Origin: an uncultured Luminiphilus sp.
GTDB lineage: Bacteria; Pseudomonadota; Gammaproteobacteria; Pseudomonadales; Halieaceae
Length of the DNA: 37,295 bases
Direction of reading: 5' to 3'
Assembly (NCBI GenBank): GCA_938084055.1
Contig: CALKDK010000055.1
Span: forward strand, 1 to 37,295
The notes beneath the pieces were generated by a model. The model saw only the letters and a program-made list of their open reading frames with translations, was not told where the DNA came from and ran no database searches. Made by a program: the position numbers and the translations under genes. Positions 9,214 through 17,153 of the stretch are shown here, in pieces. Position 1 is the stretch's first letter, and every line of letters starts with the position of its first letter.

Positions 9214-11243
9214 TGCAAAAAGCACTCACATCTTTCATGGGCTGGGTTGACGCCCGCCTGCCAGTTACCCGAGCCTGGGATACGCACATGGGGGCCTACT
9301 ATGCTCCCAAGAACTTTAACCTCTGGTACTTTTTTGGTGTGTTTTCTCTGCTGGTGCTCGTCAACCAGCTGCTGACCGGTATTTGGCTGACCATGAATTA
9401 CACGCCCTCTGCTGAAGAGGCGTTTGCATCGGTAGAGTACATCATGCGGGATGTGGACTACGGGTGGTTGCTGCGCTACATGCACTCCACCGGCGCATCG
9501 GCATTTTTTGTGGTGGTTTATTTGCACATGATGCGCGCCCTGCTGTACGGATCGTACAAGAAGCCGCGAGAGCTCATCTGGATTTTCGGCATGCTGATTT
9601 TTGTGGTGCTGATGGCGGAGGCGTTCGTTGGGTATGTGCTGCCCTGGGGCCAAATGTCTTACTGGGGTGCCCAGGTGATTATCTCGTTGTTTGGCGCCAT
9701 TCCCGTCGTGGGTGAGGACATCGTCACCTGGATTCGCGGTGATTACCTGCTGTCAGGGATAACCCTAAACAGATTTTTCGCGCTGCATGTCGTCGCACTC
9801 CCGATTGTGCTGCTGGCGCTGGTGGTGCTGCATATACTTGCCCTGCATGAAGTGGGCTCCAACAACCCCGACGGAGTGGAAATCAAGAAGACAAAGGATG
9901 CGAATGGCGTGCCCCTCGATGGCATACGATTCCATCCCTATTATTCGGTCCATGATGTTCAGGGCATCGCAGTCTTTCTTTTCTTTTTCTGCGGCGTCAT
10001 TTTCTTCGCGCCTGAAATGAGCGGGTACTTTCTGGAGTATGCCAACTTCGAGGAGGCCAATGCCCTGAAGACTCCCGAGCACATTGCCCCGGTGTGGTAT
10101 TTCACCCCGTTCTACTCCGTGCTGCGGGCTGTGCCCGACAAGTTCTGGGGTTTCGTCTTCTTCGCGGCGTCGGTGGCGATTCCGTTTGCCCTGCCGTGGT
10201 TGGATCGCTGTGAGGTCAAGTCCTGGCGCTATCGGGGCATGATAAACCGGGTTATGTTGGTGTTGTTTGTATCCAGTTTCTTGATTCTGGGCGTTCTGGG
10301 CGTTAAGGCACCCACACCGGAGCGCACCTTCCTGGCGCAAATCTGCACCATTTTTTACTTCGCATTCTTCGTTGGTATGCCAATTTGGTCCAAGATGGAC
10401 AAAACCAAGCCTGTTCCAGAGCGTGTGACCATGGATGGCGGAATGGGATTTTTCAAAAGCCTTGGTGCGGCCGCCCTCATTGGCGCGCTGACGGTAATAC
10501 CGCTGAAGGTGGTAGGTGCTGAATCGCAATTTGATTGCGGGACTATCCCCTGCGATGCCATCGATACGAACCCCGCTGACAAGCCTTCCCTGCAGCGCGG
10601 CGCCACTCTGTACACCAACTATTGCATGGGCTGCCACTCGCTGCAGTACTCGCGGCATAACCGGGTAGCCCGCGACTTGGGCATACCGGTGGATCTGTAC
10701 AAAGCCAATCTGATGTTCGATCCTGAGATCAAGATTGGTTCCCTGATGGCCAACGCCATGGACAAGAGGAACGCCAAGACCTGGTTCGGTGCAACGCCCC
10801 CTGATCTGACCCTCGTCTCACGTGCGCGGCAGCCAGAGTGGCTGTACACCTACATGCGGGCTTTCTACCGTGATGATTCGCGGCCTTACGGGGTCAACAA
10901 TAAAGTCTATCCCCAAGTCGGCATGCCACATGTGCTTCTGGAACTGCAGGGCATGCCTGAGTGTGCCGCGGGCGGTGACATGAGCGCTGGAAACGTGAAC
11001 CTCCCTGCTGGGGATGCTATGATGGACGCCCCGTGCGGTCGGCTGGAAGTGGCGGCTGCCGGGCTCATGAGCGGTGAAGAGTATGACGCGGCCATTTATG
11101 ATTTGGTAAATTTCCTGGCCTATACAGCGGAACCTATGAAGCTGGAGCGCCAGCAAATGGGCGTAAAGGTCATGCTGTTCCTCGCTATTTTCTTTGTATT
11201 CGCCTGGCTTCTTAGCCGCGAATATTGGAAAGATGTCCACTAA
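9213..11243 (+). CDS. Fused cytochrome b / cytochrome c1 of the bc1 complex
   Basis: One 676-residue frame encodes both membrane haem subunits, normally separate as petB and petC in Pseudomonas. Residues about 1-405 are cytochrome b: haem ligands His91/His105 and His192/His207, GYVLPWGQMSYWGAQV, and the Qo-site loop PVWY at 293-296 (PEWY in most). Residues about 413-436 form a new hydrophobic segment ending VVGA-ES, a plausible signal-peptidase site (Val434, Ala436). Cytochrome c1 follows, with NYCMGCHS (haem-binding Cys471, Cys474, His475), the likely axial Met571 in GMPHVLLELQG, and a C-terminal anchor KVMLFLAIFFVFAWLL. GGAGG is 7 bases before ATG 9213. The layout resembles FbcH of Bradyrhizobium, which is cleaved after synthesis; cleavage here is inferred. 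Confidence 0.95.
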   Translation: MQKALTSFMGWVDARLPVTRAWDTHMGAYYAPKNFNLWYFFGVFSLLVLVNQLLTGIWLTMNYTPSAEEAFASVEYIMRDVDYGWLLRYMHSTGASAFFVVVYLHMMRALLYGSYKKPRELIWIFGMLIFVVLMAEAFVGYVLPWGQMSYWGAQVIISLFGAIPVVGEDIVTWIRGDYLLSGITLNRFFALHVVALPIVLLALVVLHILALHEVGSNNPDGVEIKKTKDANGVPLDGIRFHPYYSVHDVQGIAVFLFFFCGVIFFAPEMSGYFLEYANFEEANALKTPEHIAPVWYFTPFYSVLRAVPDKFWGFVFFAASVAIPFALPWLDRCEVKSWRYRGMINRVMLVLFVSSFLILGVLGVKAPTPERTFLAQICTIFYFAFFVGMPIWSKMDKTKPVPERVTMDGGMGFFKSLGAAALIGALTVIPLKVVGAESQFDCGTIPCDAIDTNPADKPSLQRGATLYTNYCMGCHSLQYSRHNRVARDLGIPVDLYKANLMFDPEIKIGSLMANAMDKRNAKTWFGATPPDLTLVSRARQPEWLYTYMRAFYRDDSRPYGVNNKVYPQVGMPHVLLELQGMPECAAGGDMSAGNVNLPAGDAMMDAPCGRLEVAAAGLMSGEEYDAAIYDLVNFLAYTAEPMKLERQQMGVKVMLFLAIFFVFAWLLSREYWKDVH

Positions 11244-11252
11244 AGGACATCT
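11231..11252 (+). promoter_or_regulatory. Hairpin over the stop codon of the cytochrome b/c1 gene
   Basis: AGATGTCC (11231-11238) and GGACATCT (11245-11252) form a perfect 8-bp stem with a 6-base loop ACTAAA; the TAA stop is in the loop side. No T-run follows, so it is not a standard intrinsic terminator. It could stabilise the pet mRNA 3' end or partly insulate sspA. Confidence 0.45.
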
Positions 11253-11318
11253 GTAGGGAAGGCTGCAATCTGCCGGTGGGTGGGTTAGCGAGATCCCCTC
11301 TGGACCCGGAGCTTGTAA

Positions 11319-11972
11319 ATGAAACTGTCTGACGATGCCTCAGCGGTAGTGTCGAAGCGTTCTTCTATGACGCTTTTTTCTGACAACGCCAATCACTATA
11401 GCCACCGGGTGCGAATCGTGTTGGCAGAGAAAGGCGTGACTGTTGATCTGATCGAGTCAGAAACGGGTGCTGCGCCGACTGAACTGGCTGACGTTAACCC
11501 CTACAACAGTATGCCGACCCTTGTTGACAGGGATCTGGTGCTCTACGAATCCAAGGTGATGATGGAATACCTTGACGAAAGGTTTCCCCATCCACCGTTG
11601 TTGCCGGTCTATCCTGTAGCCCGAGCAGAAAGCAGGCTGTTGATGTACAGAATTGAGCGGGATTGGTGCAGCCTGGTCGATGCGATCCAGAATTCCCGTT
11701 CGGACAACGTGGTCAGCAAGTCTTCAAAAGAGTTGCGCGAGAGCCTGATGGCCATAGCACCGATCTTCGCGGACAAGCCCTTTTTTATGAGTGATGAATT
11801 TACGCTGGTTGACTGCTGTATAGCGCCCATACTGTGGCGCCTGCCCGTGCTGGGCGTTGACATTCGCCCCAGTAAGCAGTCGAAACCTTTAATGGCCTAT
11901 ATGGATAAGCTGTTCCGTCGAGAGTGTTTTCAGGAGAGCCTGACGATCCAAGAGCGAGAAATGCGTCTCTGA
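11319..11972 (+). CDS. sspA: Stringent starvation protein A (SspA)
   Basis: SspA is a GST-fold protein that binds RNA polymerase and affects stationary-phase, acid and virulence gene expression; it lacks glutathione transferase activity in E. coli. The protein is 217 residues. The thioredoxin-like half has TLFSDNANHYSHRVRIVLAEKGV, NPYNSMPTLVDRDLVLYESKVM and MEYLDERFPHPPLLPVYPVARA, which is closely diagnostic of SspA over other GSTs; the helical half follows with RIERDWCSLVDAI. The N-terminus is about 10 residues longer than usual before MTLFSDN, so ATG 11367 is an alternative start; GGAG 7 bases before ATG 11319 favours the longer form. sspB follows 15 bases later and the pair sits after the bc1 genes, as in Pseudomonas. 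Confidence 0.95.
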   Translation: MKLSDDASAVVSKRSSMTLFSDNANHYSHRVRIVLAEKGVTVDLIESETGAAPTELADVNPYNSMPTLVDRDLVLYESKVMMEYLDERFPHPPLLPVYPVARAESRLLMYRIERDWCSLVDAIQNSRSDNVVSKSSKELRESLMAIAPIFADKPFFMSDEFTLVDCCIAPILWRLPVLGVDIRPSKQSKPLMAYMDKLFRRECFQESLTIQEREMRL

Positions 11973-11987
11973 TCGGGTTATCCCACC

Positions 11988-12386
11988 GTGACGCCCAGCA
12001 GGCCCTATATTATCCGCGCTATCTACGAGTGGATCGTAGAAAACGACTGCACCCCCCATTTACTGGTTGATGCTACGTGTTCGGGCGTCAGTGTGCCTGA
12101 GGCCTATGTCAGTGACGGCCAGATTGTGTTGAATATCTCCCCGACTGCGGTCGTGGCCCTTCGGATGGGCAACGATTCGGTGGATTTTAATGGTCGCTTT
12201 GGCGGGCAGCCCCTTGATATTGAGGTGCCCATCGCCGCCATACTCGGTATATACGCCCGTGAAAATGGCCAGGGTATGGTCTTCGATGGGCCCATGGATC
12301 CTGAGCCCGAACCGCCGACCCCGGATGCCCCACCAACGGGAGATCGAAGCGGCAGTAGTCGTCCTGCATTGAAGATCGTCAAGTAA
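11988..12386 (+). CDS. sspB: ClpXP adaptor SspB
   Basis: SspB tethers ssrA-tagged and some other substrates to ClpXP protease. The protein is 132 residues. The substrate-binding domain reads SRPYIIRAIYEWIVENDCTP, HLLVDAT, SDGQIVLNISPTAV, then FNGRFGG and IPVAAILGIYAREN-like text (here VPIAAILGIYARENGQGM). A flexible proline-rich linker follows (about 100-122) and ends in RPALKIVK, the XB motif that docks to the ClpX N-domain. The start codon is GTG with no strong ribosome site, so coupling to sspA is likely. The 172 bases downstream, before the converging dolP gene, hold only weak hairpins and no convincing terminator. Confidence 0.95.
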   Translation: MTPSRPYIIRAIYEWIVENDCTPHLLVDATCSGVSVPEAYVSDGQIVLNISPTAVVALRMGNDSVDFNGRFGGQPLDIEVPIAAILGIYARENGQGMVFDGPMDPEPEPPTPDAPPTGDRSGSSRPALKIVK

Positions 12387-12558
12387 TGAGCCTTTGTGAA
12401 GCTCGTCTGCAGCGACGGGCGTTTCCATGACAGCTTGCCCCACGCAGGCTGTTATTGCACCCGGAGCATTCAGCCGGACAATGTGTCGGGACGCCTGTGG
12501 TCCGCGCTGGCACGGGCACTTCGCTCTTGGACTACCGGGTCTTTGCAACCGCTGTCGC

Positions 12559-13131
12559 TCAGATCAGTTCGAATAGCCGAACCACACGCTCTACACCCTC
12601 TACATCGGCGACTGCAGTAGCGGTCCGATCGGCTTCTTCAGGTGTCAGTAGCCCCATCAGATAAACGACGCTGTTTTCGGTCACGACTTTTACCCTTAGC
12701 GATGGTACGTCTGATGCTGCAAGTAAAACGGTTTTGACTTTCGTGGTTATCCACACATCGTTTGCTTCAATATCCCCAGCAGATTTGGCGCCGATCACCA
12801 GTTCGTTATAAATACGCCGTATGCCATCAATTTCACGGAGTACGCTGGTAGCCTGGTCTTTGAGAGCCTGGTCGGGAACCTCCCCTGCGATAAGGACAAA
12901 CCCGTTGTAGGACACCACGACGAACCTTAGGTCGTCGAAGGCGTCGTTGGCAGCCCTGATGTTGACTACGGCCTTGGTCTCGATGCTTTCATCCTCAACC
13001 TGTTGGGCCAGGCTGCGCTCTCCTGGATCTTCTTCGATGGTGTTACTTTCAAAGGTCGCGAGGATGGACCCGCACCCAGTCAGTGAAGTCAGCAGCAGGA
13101 TGGGCAGTATCAGTGTTAGAAGAGCTTTCAA
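12559..13131 (-). CDS. dolP: DolP (YraP)-like outer-membrane lipoprotein with two BON domains
   Basis: DolP is an outer-membrane lipoprotein that binds anionic phospholipid and supports envelope integrity and septal amidase control. The protein is 190 residues. A lipoprotein signal ends in LTGC with the lipidated cysteine at residue 20. Two BON repeats follow: the first around FVVVSYNGFVLIAGEVPDQ, the second around VVTENSVVYLMGLLTPEEAD, each closing with the 'V..V' strand (GIRRIYNEL and GVERVVRLF). The gene overlaps the SIS gene by four bases (ATGA) and is the last of the four-gene minus-strand unit lpoA-yraN-SIS-dolP, an order conserved in gammaproteobacteria. Confidence 0.92.
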   Translation of the reverse strand: MKALLTLILPILLLTSLTGCGSILATFESNTIEEDPGERSLAQQVEDESIETKAVVNIRAANDAFDDLRFVVVSYNGFVLIAGEVPDQALKDQATSVLREIDGIRRIYNELVIGAKSAGDIEANDVWITTKVKTVLLAASDVPSLRVKVVTENSVVYLMGLLTPEEADRTATAVADVEGVERVVRLFELI

Positions 13132-13685
13132 TGGGTGTCCTCCAGCGGGCCAAATAGGGTGATATCAATCAGTCTGGCGAGGCAGATGGCACAGTTTTGC
13201 GACAGGGCCAGAGCGGTCGCTCGATCGATACCCGAAAATGCCAGACTCGCACCTGGTCCCTGGGCACCTATCCAGACAGATTCTAGATTGCGCTTGGTCA
13301 AGGCGGTGGCCAGAAATTCAAGGTCCACCTGGTTCAGTGACGTGGCGAATAGAAGCGTCAGGTCGCCGGGTTGGCCAAGTGCCGTGAGTTGCTGAGACAA
13401 CCAACCTACCCCCGGGTCGAGGCTGACGATATGCCGGCTGGTTAACTCGATTGCAGGTATGGCAGGGCGCTCACGGTAGAGGCCCTGTTGGAGTAATTCA
13501 GCAAGCAGGCTGGCGTTGGGCGCATCGGGACCAATTCCACAAACGATCAATTTCTTTTCATTGATGATGGTTTCTGCGGCCAGTTGGGCGGCAGCTTCAG
13601 TGACGTCGGCTATCTCGTCCACGGAGAGGCTCAACTGTTCCATGTAGTTACGGAAAAAATTGGCGAGTTCATCATAGGGAATCAT
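13128..13685 (-). CDS. DiaA/GmhA-like SIS-domain protein with altered ligand loops
   Basis: By position (between yraN and dolP) and length (185 residues) this is the counterpart of DiaA, the DnaA-binding replication-initiation regulator, or of its phosphoheptose-isomerase relatives. Conserved framework includes KKLIVCG, the RPAIPAIEL strand, LTALGQPGDLTLLF and the C-terminal RLIDITLFG. The usual sugar-phosphate loop GNG(G/T)SAANAQ is GIGPDAPNAS here (residues 50-59): Asn and the phosphate-binding Ser are replaced by Ile and Asp. The second loop, normally STRGNS, is ATSLNQ. Isomerase activity is therefore unlikely; a structural DnaA-binding role is possible but unproven. Start is ATG at 13685 with a weak ribosome site. 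Confidence 0.8.
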   Translation of the reverse strand: MIPYDELANFFRNYMEQLSLSVDEIADVTEAAAQLAAETIINEKKLIVCGIGPDAPNASLLAELLQQGLYRERPAIPAIELTSRHIVSLDPGVGWLSQQLTALGQPGDLTLLFATSLNQVDLEFLATALTKRNLESVWIGAQGPGASLAFSGIDRATALALSQNCAICLARLIDITLFGPLEDTH

Positions 13686-13703
13686 TTTGCAGGAATCCCC
13701 GGG

Positions 13704-14075
13704 TCAGTGTGATGCGTCAAAAGCCTGTCGTATCCAGCGGGGCGCTGCATCGGGGGTGGCTCTGTCATAGGCAACAACATCGAAGCGGATCGGATGCCTG
13801 TCGAGCGCGGGTTCCCTTTGAAGAAACCAGCTTGCTGTCGCCAGAAGCCGTGTCTGTTTCTTTCCATTTACCGATCCTGCACTGCTTGAGAAGCGACCAT
13901 TGCTGCGTAACCTAACTTCCACGAATACCAGGGTGTGGCCATCGAACATCACCAAGTCTATCTCACCACGGCGACAGCGAATATTGCGGGCGAGGGGGAG
14001 CAGCCCCCGGCTACACAGGAACTCCTCCGCCTGCCGCTCCGCACTCCGGCCGAGGGTTGCGTAGTCTCTGGTTAT
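13704..14075 (-). CDS. yraN: YraN family (UPF0102) protein with no normal start codon
   Basis: YraN proteins are small nuclease-fold proteins of uncertain function. The reading frame clearly encodes one: RSAERQAEEFL at the N-terminus, RCRRGEIDLVMFDG, HTLVFVEVRLR (the GEIDLV...FVEVR catalytic-type motif), SVNGKKQTRLL and IRFDVVAYD near the end. The frame runs back only to the lpoA TGA (14084-14082), with no ATG, GTG or TTG before the conserved region; ATA at 14075 is the first near-cognate codon. The ATG that overlaps the lpoA stop (14085-14083, ATGA) is in another frame and stops after 24 codons. Removing one C from the CCC at 14081-14079 would join that ATG to the YraN frame exactly. A TTG at 13955 would give only the 83-residue C-terminal part. 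A sequencing error, true frameshift or unusual start are all possible. Confidence 0.7.
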   Translation of the reverse strand: MTRDYATLGRSAERQAEEFLCSRGLLPLARNIRCRRGEIDLVMFDGHTLVFVEVRLRSNGRFSSSAGSVNGKKQTRLLATASWFLQREPALDRHPIRFDVVAYDRATPDAAPRWIRQAFDASH

Positions 14076-14081
14076 GACGGG

Positions 14082-15887
14082 TCATCCTCCATTCCCTGAG
14101 GGTAGGGCGAGTACCTCGAGTTTGCCGCCATCAAAAACCACTGAATTCAGTTCCCGTTTAACTTCACCGTTGTTCCGCCGGCTGAGGATGCCAGTTCGGC
14201 CTCTAAAAACCGGCGCAGCTGTGACTTCCGCCTGCTGCCAGTGGTCAATCATTCGGATTGCATCGAAGCCTAATGCCGTCAGGCGGGTAAAGCGATTCAC
14301 CTCGATGGCCTCCATTACAGCGGGAGTCTCTACCAATATAAGGTCATTGAGATCTTGATTTTGGCCCTGGTTATGGCCGCTATAGGCAGCGGATGAGCTA
14401 TAGACGGGGACGTTACCGCTGTAATGATATATGAGTAGTGGTCGCAGGCGTCGTGCTTCTGCCGGGTCCCTGGCGAGCAGGAAGACAACATCAAAGTCCT
14501 GGCGCCGGCGGGCACGTGACTCTATGGGGGCTTCAAAGGCTTTTTCCAGCGCCTGAATTCGTCGCTCCGAATCAATAGCGCCTGCACCGGAGCCAATTTG
14601 TTCTGATATCGAGGGTTCATCTGTCAGTGGAATAGTGGTCGTAATTACGCCTCCCAGACCACGCCATTCCTCATTGAGCGTCAACTCCATACGCCGACCC
14701 CATTCACTGTCCGGGCGAATAACCAGCGCCCTGCGCTGACCCCGGCCAAAAGCCAACCGCGCTATCTGGCGAGCTTCGTCTTCAGGGGCAAGGCTCATCG
14801 CAATCCAGTTACTGATGTCGGATCCGTTCAGCATCTCCGGTCGATTGAGTGCGATGACGGGGGCTGGGCGTTCCATCAGGCTGCCCAGGGCCTGGGCATT
14901 GGATTTAATGAGAGGGCCCACTATCAGCTCAGCACCCTCCGTGAGGGCGCTTCGATACGCGGCAACGGAGCTTGGCCAAACCTCAGTGTCCACCGTGAAA
15001 ATACGCGGGCGTGTTGATGGGTCCCTGAAGCGTCGGTAGACCCCTTCCATCATACCCTCGAGGACAGCCGATCCCGCCGATTCTAGACGGCCTGATAGTG
15101 GCAGCAGTACGGCAATATTTGCAGGGACCTGTGTATCAAGCCATTCCCCAATACCTGCCGGTAGTGGATCTGCTGCACTGTGCTCGGGATGGAGTGAGAG
15201 CCACGTGTAGGTGGCCTGGCGTCCCGAGCGATAGGCCTGAGCCAGTGTTAACCAGCCCCTCCAGTCCGCACCTTCGGCAGTTGTGATTGCCCGTTCCAGC
15301 TGGGTTTCATCGAGCTGCATCAGCAGGGTCCAAATGTCATTGCCCAGCAGTATCTTCCTGTTCGAGTAACCCGTCCCCACCTTGACGGACACATTGCGTA
15401 TCAGGGTAAGACGCTGGTGCGCCAGCCGGGCGGCCTCGAGCCAGCGTCGCTCGAGTTGCAGCCGTTCCTGCCGGGTGGCCAGAACGAATAGCTGGCCCTC
15501 CATCTCAGCTGGCCGCGCACTGCGCAAAAGAGACGCTGCCAGTTCCTGGCGTCCCTCATACCACGCCAGATCTGCGTCGATGATGCCTGCGCTTGCCGCA
15601 TCCAGACCTTTGATCAGGAACGCATTGCGGAGTATCTGGCCCGCTATGACGCCCTCGCTGAATATCTGGTCCCGTACCGCGTTAATCGCAATGTAATCCA
15701 GTGGCTGTTCAGGCTCTGTGGGAAGGGGCTCGGGTAACACAGCGCTGCCTGCGCCTTCAAGGGAGATGGTTGGCAACGGGCGAGTCGCTGGATCACTGGT
15801 TTCACATCCTGCCAGTGAGAACAACACGCCAACTGTCAATAAAGATGTCCAGATGGGCAGACGAAGGATGTAATGATTTGCGATCAT
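14082..15887 (-). CDS. lpoA: LpoA (LppC family), outer-membrane lipoprotein activator of PBP1A
   Basis: LpoA is an outer-membrane lipoprotein that reaches through the periplasm to activate the peptidoglycan synthase PBP1A. The protein is 601 residues from ATG 15887, chosen because the signal peptide then starts MIANHYILRLPIW and ends in the lipobox SLAGC, with Cys28; an in-frame start at 15971 would add 28 residues and lie inside the rsmI region. A TPR-like helical N-domain (about 60-270) is followed by a periplasmic-binding-protein-like C-domain from about 275, opening IAVLLPLSGRLESAGSAVLE and containing IVGPLIKSNAQAL and LGFDAIRMID. No clear ribosome site precedes the ATG. Divergent from rsmI with only 28 bases between. 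Confidence 0.93.
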   Translation of the reverse strand: MIANHYILRLPIWTSLLTVGVLFSLAGCETSDPATRPLPTISLEGAGSAVLPEPLPTEPEQPLDYIAINAVRDQIFSEGVIAGQILRNAFLIKGLDAASAGIIDADLAWYEGRQELAASLLRSARPAEMEGQLFVLATRQERLQLERRWLEAARLAHQRLTLIRNVSVKVGTGYSNRKILLGNDIWTLLMQLDETQLERAITTAEGADWRGWLTLAQAYRSGRQATYTWLSLHPEHSAADPLPAGIGEWLDTQVPANIAVLLPLSGRLESAGSAVLEGMMEGVYRRFRDPSTRPRIFTVDTEVWPSSVAAYRSALTEGAELIVGPLIKSNAQALGSLMERPAPVIALNRPEMLNGSDISNWIAMSLAPEDEARQIARLAFGRGQRRALVIRPDSEWGRRMELTLNEEWRGLGGVITTTIPLTDEPSISEQIGSGAGAIDSERRIQALEKAFEAPIESRARRRQDFDVVFLLARDPAEARRLRPLLIYHYSGNVPVYSSSAAYSGHNQGQNQDLNDLILVETPAVMEAIEVNRFTRLTALGFDAIRMIDHWQQAEVTAAPVFRGRTGILSRRNNGEVKRELNSVVFDGGKLEVLALPSGNGG

Positions 15888-15915
15888 GGGGGGAGTATAG
15901 AGCGGAGCAGCCGTC

Positions 15916-16758
15916 TTGGAACGTGGTTTGTACATTGTACCGACGCCGATCGGTAATTTGGGTGATATCACCCAGCGTGCGCTTGAGATTCTTGCAGCGG
16001 TGACATTGATTGCCGCCGAGGATACGCGGCATAGCAGGAAACTACTGACGCACTACGGCATCGAAACCCCACTCAGCGCCTATCACGACCATATCCCTGA
16101 AACAGTAACGCAGCAGTTTCTGCAAAGGATGGCTGAGGGTGACTCGATAGCGTTGATCAGTGACGCGGGTACGCCCCTGGTATCTGACCCGGGATTCCGT
16201 CTCGTTCGTGCCGCGCAGGATGCGGGTATTCCCATCATACCGTTACCGGGACCCTGTGCTGCAGTGACCGCCCTGAGTGCCGCAGGCCTGCCCACAGACC
16301 ATTTTTTCTTCGAGGGTTTCCTGCCCGCCAAACCCGCGGCAAGACGCGGTCGCCTGCAGGCTCTTCTGCGGCAATCGGGCACGCTGATTATGTATGAAGC
16401 GCCCCACCGCATAGCAGCCACCCTTGGCGATGCGGTGCATATTTTTGGTGAGCATCGTGAGGCAGTTGTTGCCAGGGAGCTGAGCAAGGCCTTTGAAACC
16501 ATCCGTCGTGGCACTCTTGGTGATTTGTTGTCCTGGGTCACTGGGGACACCAACCAGCAGCGCGGCGAGCAGGTTCTTCTGATTGGGCCGGCTGAGGAGG
16601 CGTCTGCCACTACGCAGCTGGATGAGAGAGATGAACGGCTGTTGTTTCGTTTAGCCGATGAGTTACCACCCCGGAAGGCGGCTGCTATCGCGGCTGACCT
16701 CACGGGTCTGCGTTCCCGCGACCTCTACAGTCTTCTGGTTGACCGGGAAAAAGTATGA
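15916..16758 (+). CDS. rsmI: 16S rRNA (cytidine-1402-2'-O)-methyltransferase RsmI
   Basis: RsmI 2'-O-methylates C1402 of 16S rRNA in the decoding centre, working together with RsmH, also in this window. The protein is 280 residues. The tetrapyrrole-methylase fold is evident: LYIVPTPIGNLGDITQRAL at the start, AAEDTRHSRKLL, LISDAGTPLVSDPGFRLV, PLPGPCAAVTALSAAGLP, FFEGFLPAK and YEAPHRIAATL. The start is TTG 15916, with GGAG 8 bases upstream; there is no ATG or GTG between it and the conserved region. rnpB follows 45 bases after the stop. Confidence 0.96.
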   Translation: MERGLYIVPTPIGNLGDITQRALEILAAVTLIAAEDTRHSRKLLTHYGIETPLSAYHDHIPETVTQQFLQRMAEGDSIALISDAGTPLVSDPGFRLVRAAQDAGIPIIPLPGPCAAVTALSAAGLPTDHFFFEGFLPAKPAARRGRLQALLRQSGTLIMYEAPHRIAATLGDAVHIFGEHREAVVARELSKAFETIRRGTLGDLLSWVTGDTNQQRGEQVLLIGPAEEASATTQLDERDERLLFRLADELPPRKAAAIAADLTGLRSRDLYSLLVDREKV

Positions 16759-16768
16759 GGTTTGGTAC

Positions 16769-16797
16769 TTGTGAGCGGCGGTCAAGCGCTTTACATT
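16769..16797 (+). promoter_or_regulatory. Promoter of rnpB
   Basis: TTGTGA (16769-16774) and TACATT (16792-16797) have exactly 17 bases between them and place transcription start about 7 bases downstream, at 16804, which is where the RNase P RNA fold begins. The agreement between predicted start and RNA 5' end supports it. Confidence 0.65.
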
Positions 16798-16803
16798 GAC
16801 GGC

Positions 16804-17150
16804 AGAGCTGATCAGACGACCGCTGTTGCCCTTCGGGTGGTGGAGGAAAGTCCGGGCTCCTGAGGTCAGGATGCCAGGTAACGCCTGGGGGGCGCGAGCC
16901 CACGGAAAGTGCAGCAGAAAGGAAACCGCCCAGCTTTTGGCTGGGTAAGGGTGAAAAGGTGCGGTAAGAGCGCACCGCGCGGCTGGCAACAGGCGTGGCG
17001 ATGGTAAACCCCATCCGGAGCAAGACCAAATAGGGATCCGTAAGCCGAGACCTCCGGCGGATCCGGGTAGGTCGCTACAGGCGGTCGGTGACGGCCGTCG
17101 CAGATGAATGGTCGTCCTAGACAGAACCCGGCTTATCGACCAGCTCTATT
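16804..17150 (+). ncRNA. rnpB: RNase P RNA, bacterial class A
   Basis: This is the catalytic RNA that removes tRNA 5' leaders. The 5' AGAGCTGATC pairs with GACCAGCTCT at the 3' end to form P1, and the core follows the class A consensus: GGAGGAAAGTCCGGGCTCC, GCCAGGTAACGCCTGGGGGG, GTAAGGGTGAAAAGGTGCGG, TAAGAGCGCACCGCG, GGAGCAAGACCAAATAGGG and ACAGAACCCGGCTTATCG. About 347 bases long, as expected. Placement between rsmI and mraZ matches Pseudomonas. Confidence 0.97.
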
Positions 17151-17153
17151 ACT

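Noticed and set aside
9765-10658. 297-codon minus-strand frame inside the cytochrome b/c1 gene
   Set aside because: It is antisense to strongly conserved sequence and shows no domain, signal or ribosome site.
12387-12664. Plus-strand short frames after sspB (for example 12396-12620)
   Set aside because: They run partly opposite dolP, have Arg/Ser-rich shadow composition and no ribosome site; the 172-base gap appears non-coding.
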